NCBI GenBank assembly: GCA_964412845.1
Contig: CAYPQM010000068.1
Location: 1-34,720, forward strand
Origin: JAWWPY01 sp964412845
GTDB taxonomy: Bacteria > Actinomycetota > Actinomycetes > Streptosporangiales > Streptosporangiaceae
Reading direction: 5' to 3'
Length of the DNA: 34,720 nucleotides
A program made the translations under genes and the position numbers. The notes under the pieces were generated by a model that saw only the letters and a program-made list of their open reading frames with translations, was not told the DNA's origin and did no database searches. Positions within the stretch are counted from its first letter, which is position 1; every line of letters starts with the position of its first letter. Positions 31,494 through 34,720 of this stretch are shown piece by piece.

Positions 31494-32813
31494 CTAACAG
31501 CGATCGAGGAAGGAGTCCAGCACCCGCACGCCGAACTGAAGTGCATCGACCGGGACGCGCTCGTCCACGCCGTGGAACATCCCGGAGAAGTCCAGATCTG
31601 CCGGCAGCCGCAGCGGGGCGAACCCGAAGCACCGGATGCCGAGCCGGCTGAAAGACTTCGCGTCCGTCCCGCCGGACAGGCAGTACGGGACGACCTTTCC
31701 GGCTGGATCCTCGGAGAGCAGCGCGGAGGTCATCGCCTCGCACAGGTCACCATCGAAGGTGGTCTCGACCGCCACGTCGTGATAGATGAACTCGCGGTGC
31801 ACGCTGGGCCCGAGCAGGTTGTCCACCTCGGCCAGGAACTCCTCCTCATGGCCAGGCAGGAAACGACCATCCACCTGGGCAGACGCCACCTGTGGGACAA
31901 CATTGACTTTGTACCCTGCGTTAAGGACGGTGGGGTTGGTGGTGTTGCGGAGAGTCGCGCCGGTGAGCCTGGCCAGCGATCCGATCTTGGCGAGCACCTG
32001 GGGCCAGCCATCGGGCATGAACTCGATGCCCAGGGCATCGCAGGCCGCCTTAAGGAACTCCTCGACGGCGGGGGTCAGCCGGACCGGCCAGTCGTACCGG
32101 CCGAGCCGGGTCACCGCCTCAGCCAGCTCGGTCACCGCGTTGTCCGGCTGCAGCATGGACCCGTGGCCGGCAGTGCCGTGCGCGGTCAGCCGGAGCCAGG
32201 AGATTCCCTTCTCCGCAGTCTGCACAAGATAGAGGCGGCGACCGCCGATGGTGACGCTGAACCCGCCGACCTCGCCGATCGCCTCGGTGACCCCCTCGAA
32301 GAGATCCGGGTGGTTGTCCACCAGCCACCTGGCCCCCCAGGTGCCGCCGGCCTCCTCGTCGGCGAGGAAGGCGAGCACGACGTCGCGGGGTGGCCGGCGC
32401 CCCTCCCGCAGACGCTGCCGGACGGTGGCGAGAATCATCGCGTCCATGTCCTTCATGTCCACCGCCCCGCGGCCCCAGACGCACCCGCCGGAGATCTCGC
32501 CGGAAAATGGCGCCACCTGCCAGTCCGCCGCGTCCGCGGGGACCACATCGAGGTGCCCGTGGATGAGCAGGGCCGGCCGCTGCGGGTCCTGCCCAGCGAT
32601 GCGGGCCACTACGCTCGCCCGCCCCGGATGAGATTCCAGCAGGGTCGGCTCCAGGCCGACCTCGGCGAGCAGCCCAGCAACGTGTTCGGCGGCTAGGCGC
32701 TCGCCAGGACCGGAGTGGTCTCCCCGGTTGGACGTATCGATCCTGATCAGGTCGCTGCACAACCCGGCGACTTCGTCCTGGGCGGTCGGGGCGGCGGCTG
32801 GGTTCTGGGTCAC
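31494..32813 (-). CDS. M20-family metallopeptidase/deacylase
   Basis: Zinc-dependent hydrolase of about 439 residues from the M20 family (ArgE/DapE/CPG2-like). The first metal ligands are in LIHGHLDVVP (His87, Asp89), with the bridging Asp119 in GRGAVDMKDM and the catalytic/ligand glutamates in FLADEEAGG (153-154). The dimerisation domain begins near GISWLRLTAHGTAGHGSM, and the C-terminal ligand region is FSGMFHGVDERVP. It probably cleaves an acylated amino acid or dipeptide, and the substrate is not readable. GTG 32813 is chosen because conserved sequence starts about 15 residues later. The longer frame to 32996 runs into the tRNA-Leu promoter region. Confidence 0.9.
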   Translation of the reverse strand: MTQNPAAAPTAQDEVAGLCSDLIRIDTSNRGDHSGPGERLAAEHVAGLLAEVGLEPTLLESHPGRASVVARIAGQDPQRPALLIHGHLDVVPADAADWQVAPFSGEISGGCVWGRGAVDMKDMDAMILATVRQRLREGRRPPRDVVLAFLADEEAGGTWGARWLVDNHPDLFEGVTEAIGEVGGFSVTIGGRRLYLVQTAEKGISWLRLTAHGTAGHGSMLQPDNAVTELAEAVTRLGRYDWPVRLTPAVEEFLKAACDALGIEFMPDGWPQVLAKIGSLARLTGATLRNTTNPTVLNAGYKVNVVPQVASAQVDGRFLPGHEEEFLAEVDNLLGPSVHREFIYHDVAVETTFDGDLCEAMTSALLSEDPAGKVVPYCLSGGTDAKSFSRLGIRCFGFAPLRLPADLDFSGMFHGVDERVPVDALQFGVRVLDSFLDRC

Positions 32814-32996
32814 CTGCCCATGGTCGCATTTACCCTGGCCCGCAGGGGCATTGCCCTGTGCCATGCTGACCGGGCCTGGCTGCGGCGCCGGATCCGGGGT
32901 GCCGTCCCGTCCCGGCTGGGCGGCTCTCTTCGCCGTGACCGGCCGGGATTTGCTATCGTGAGGCGGCCGACACGGGATCGCCGTGCTACGGCGCAC

Positions 32997-33082
32997 GTCC
33001 GGGTGGCGGAATAGGCAGACGCGCTAGCTTGAGGTGCTAGTGCCTCGAAAGGGGCATGGGGGTTCAAGTCCCCCCTCGGACA
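32997..33082 (+). tRNA. tRNA-Leu (anticodon GAG)
   Basis: An 86-nt class II tRNA with a long variable arm. The acceptor GTCCGGG pairs with CTCGGAC (one G-U). The anticodon stem-loop is CTAGC-TTGAGGT-GCTAG with anticodon GAG, and the T arm is GGGGG-TTCAAGT-CCCCC. CCA is not encoded. A possible -10 box, TATCGT, lies about 40 nt upstream. Confidence 0.96.
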
Positions 33083-33126
33083 CATTAAATCCCCATGAGC
33101 GGCCGTTTGGGGGCAGGCTCGATCGT

Positions 33127-33158
33127 CACCCGCCCTTAGCCTCCGGCTGCGGCGGGTG
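33127..33158 (+). terminator. Hairpin terminator after tRNA-Leu
   Basis: Arms CACCCGCC (33127-33134) and GGCGGGTG (33151-33158) enclose a smaller AGCC/GGCT stem, 45 nt after the tRNA end, followed by a pyrimidine-rich stretch. The remaining sequence to 33318 has no visible gene. Confidence 0.6.
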
Positions 33159-33318
33159 CTCTCTGTCTGTGTTCTCGCTGGGCGGGTCTCCTTTCCCTGG
33201 TTCTGGTGTGAGCGTCAGTGGTCCTTGCCGATGGTGACGGACGGCGTGTCGTGGTCACCGGCGCGGAATGCGGAAGAACTCGTTCGGCGCGTACAGCCTC
33301 TCCATGGCTCGGTGCTGG

Positions 33319-34329
33319 CTATCGGCTCGGGAGCGATCGCGGTAGCCCGAACCACGGCAGCACGCTGTTGTCGAAGCGGGTCATGGCGCAGATCCGGTCG
33401 CCGGCAAGGGTGAGCACGTAGAAGCCGGTCGCGTGGCGGACGCCGGCCGGGACGCGCAGGTATGCCCCGAACGCGGGCTGGCCGTTGGCCCGGGTCGGCA
33501 CGAGGTCGAACCTGCGGCCCGCGCCGAACTGGCGGGCCCAGTAGCGGGCCACGAGGTCACGGCCCTCGTATCCGAATGGCTCCGGAGGCATAGCGATGAA
33601 GACGTCGTCGGTCAGCAGGGCCACCAGCGCGTCGAGATCGGCCGACTCCCACGCGCGGGCGAACATGGCCACGATCGCGTCCTCGGCGGGCGAGCTTGCG
33701 GCGGGCGGCGGCTGGTGGCCGACGGCTGGCTGCCGGCGCTGCAGGCTAGCGCGGGCTCGTTTGAGGGCGCTGTTGACCGATTGGACGGTCACCTCCAGCA
33801 TCTCGGCCACCTCGCTGGCGTGGAATCCGAGGACGTCGCGCAAGATGAGGACGGCGAGCTGGCGCGGCGGAAGCACCTGCAGGGCGGCCACGAAAGCCAG
33901 CGAGATGGCTTCGCTCTGCTCGTAGCGGGCCTCCGGCCCGAGCGGCCGGTCGACGGCGCCCTCGAGGAACGCGTCAGGAAACGGCTGCAGCCAGGCGGCC
34001 TCGTCGCGCGGCGTCGGCACGGGCGCTTCGAACTGCGACACATCCCACTCCCTGGCCGGGCGCCGGCTCGCCGCGCGGCGCGCGTTGAGGCACCGGTTGG
34101 TGGCGATCTTGTACAGCCAGGTGCGCAGCGACGCGCGTTCCTCAGTGAACCCGCCGATGCCCTGCCAGGCGGCCAGCATCGTCTCCTGGACGGCGTCCTC
34201 GGCGTCGGCGAAGGATCCGAGCATCCGGTAGCAGTGCACCTGCAGCTCCCGCCGGTGGGACTCGGCCAGCTCCCGGAACGCCTCTCCATCCCCTGTCCGC
34301 GCCCGTGAGAGACGATCGGCTGTCACCAT
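33319..34329 (-). CDS. ECF sigma factor with C-terminal SnoaL-like domain (SigX5-like)
   Basis: Alternative sigma factor of 336 residues. Region 2 reads HCYRMLGSFADAEDAVQETM, followed by LRTWLYKIATNRCLNARR. Region 4 reads LQVLPPRQLAVLILRDVLGF with the helix HASEVAEMLEVTVQSVNSAL. From about residue 205 an NTF2/SnoaL-like domain follows (EDAIVAMFARAWESADLDAL, FIAMPPEPFGYEGRD, FYVLTLAGDRICAMTRFDN). In related sigma factors this domain replaces a separate anti-sigma factor and modulates activity. The group assignment (SigX5/TIGR02960-like rather than ECF41) rests on motif memory. ATG 34329 has AAGGAG at optimal distance, and a longer frame to 34698 has no support. Confidence 0.9.
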   Translation of the reverse strand: MVTADRLSRARTGDGEAFRELAESHRRELQVHCYRMLGSFADAEDAVQETMLAAWQGIGGFTEERASLRTWLYKIATNRCLNARRAASRRPAREWDVSQFEAPVPTPRDEAAWLQPFPDAFLEGAVDRPLGPEARYEQSEAISLAFVAALQVLPPRQLAVLILRDVLGFHASEVAEMLEVTVQSVNSALKRARASLQRRQPAVGHQPPPAASSPAEDAIVAMFARAWESADLDALVALLTDDVFIAMPPEPFGYEGRDLVARYWARQFGAGRRFDLVPTRANGQPAFGAYLRVPAGVRHATGFYVLTLAGDRICAMTRFDNSVLPWFGLPRSLPSR

Positions 34330-34720
34330 CCTGCGCTCCTTCCTTCCGCACCACGTCGTACCTCCGCCCGGTATATACACCGCCCACGGCGCGAACTGGG
34401 CGGCTCGCGGGCGCCCAGTTTCCCAGTGCCGCGGTGTATGCACTACCGACCGCCCGGACGATCCGCCCACCGGATCGTGCCGCAGCAGCTGGAAACGACC
34501 CTGGAAGGTTGACGATGGAATCGTCTGCATCGGCCGGGCGCGTGGCGTTCGCCGTTCTCGATCACCGCCGCCGCGGGCGCTGATGAACGTGCGAGTCTCA
34601 GGCATCCACGGGAAAACAGCCAACCGCAGGAAGCAAGTGAGCAGGACGCTCGCTCGTGTATTCACCGGCTGGCGGACGGGCCTGTCGGGGCCTGTCATCG
34701 TTCTTCAGGCTGGGACCGCG
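34330..34720. other. Gene-free right end with nested inverted repeats
   Basis: About 390 nt upstream of the sigma gene. An outer imperfect inverted repeat (cggtatatacaccgc at 34369-34383 with gcggtgtatgcactaccg at 34431-34448) encloses an inner perfect one (AACTGGGCG 34394-34402 with CGCCCAGTT 34412-34420). The outer left arm includes TATATA, a possible -10 box for the sigma gene. I see no credible coding frame in the rest. Confidence 0.55.

Noticed and set aside
33319..34698. Sigma factor start at 34698
   Set aside because: The extra 123 residues lack conserved sequence, while the ATG at 34329 has a clear Shine-Dalgarno sequence.

Overview
The window is GC-rich throughout and reads as a chromosomal segment of an actinomycete: GTG/TTG starts are frequent, genes overlap by 1-11 nt, and the block topA - MFS/thymidylate kinase fusion - DNA polymerase III delta' - PSP1/RicT - exported S33 peptidase - tRNA-Thr is a housekeeping order I associate with Streptomyces-like and Streptosporangiales-like genomes. 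I cannot name the genus. A run of 100 N at 23855-23954 is an assembly gap between identical 55-nt flanks.

Region 1 (1-11835, minus strand, transcribed leftward and leaving the window at its left edge) is a bacterial microcompartment (BMC) operon. In transcription order it encodes a class-III-aminotransferase-fold phospholyase, a CoA-acylating aldehyde dehydrogenase with a C-terminal encapsulation-type helix, a tandem-domain shell protein (BMC-T), a small BMC-associated protein with an N-terminal helix and a repeat linker, a pentamer shell protein (BMC-P), a hexamer shell protein (BMC-H), a second BMC-T, an APH-fold amino-alcohol kinase, a short-chain dehydrogenase and a GntR/UTRA regulator. 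This set matches the RMM (Rhodococcus and Mycobacterium microcompartment, aminoacetone/1-amino-2-propanol) type. The same run of genes continues into a B12-dependent diol/glycerol dehydratase (fused large+medium subunit, separate small subunit) and its reactivase (DdrA, cut by the window edge). Both routes would deliver propionaldehyde to one aldehyde dehydrogenase: aminoacetone to aminopropanol to its phosphate to propionaldehyde, and 1,2-propanediol to propionaldehyde. A perfect 15-bp palindrome of GntR-operator type lies on the predicted start of the operon promoter, and a divergent APC-family amino acid permease (12079-13620) is the likely importer. The operon with the dehydratase attached is the most interesting part of the window.

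Region 2 (13635-18950) is a mixed, mostly housekeeping or accessory stretch: a strong terminator, an RDD protein and a DUF2752 membrane protein (minus), then on the plus strand an IDI-like Nudix hydrolase, a small PH-like protein, two unrecognised proteins and an aminoglycoside-phosphotransferase-family protein.

Region 3 (18951-31227) is the housekeeping block on the minus strand from topA to tRNA-Thr. Between the delta' gene and ricT lies an ECF sigma factor with a membrane-anchored, propeller-like partner, next to the repeat-flanked assembly gap. A regularly spaced array of seven GATC-centred boxes lies between topA and the divergent DUF5703 gene.

Region 4 (31271-34720) has a terminator, an M20 metallopeptidase (minus), tRNA-Leu (plus), a second ECF sigma factor with a SnoaL-like C-terminal domain (minus) and a 390-nt gene-free right end with nested inverted repeats. 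No IS element, prophage, CRISPR array or rRNA is visible.
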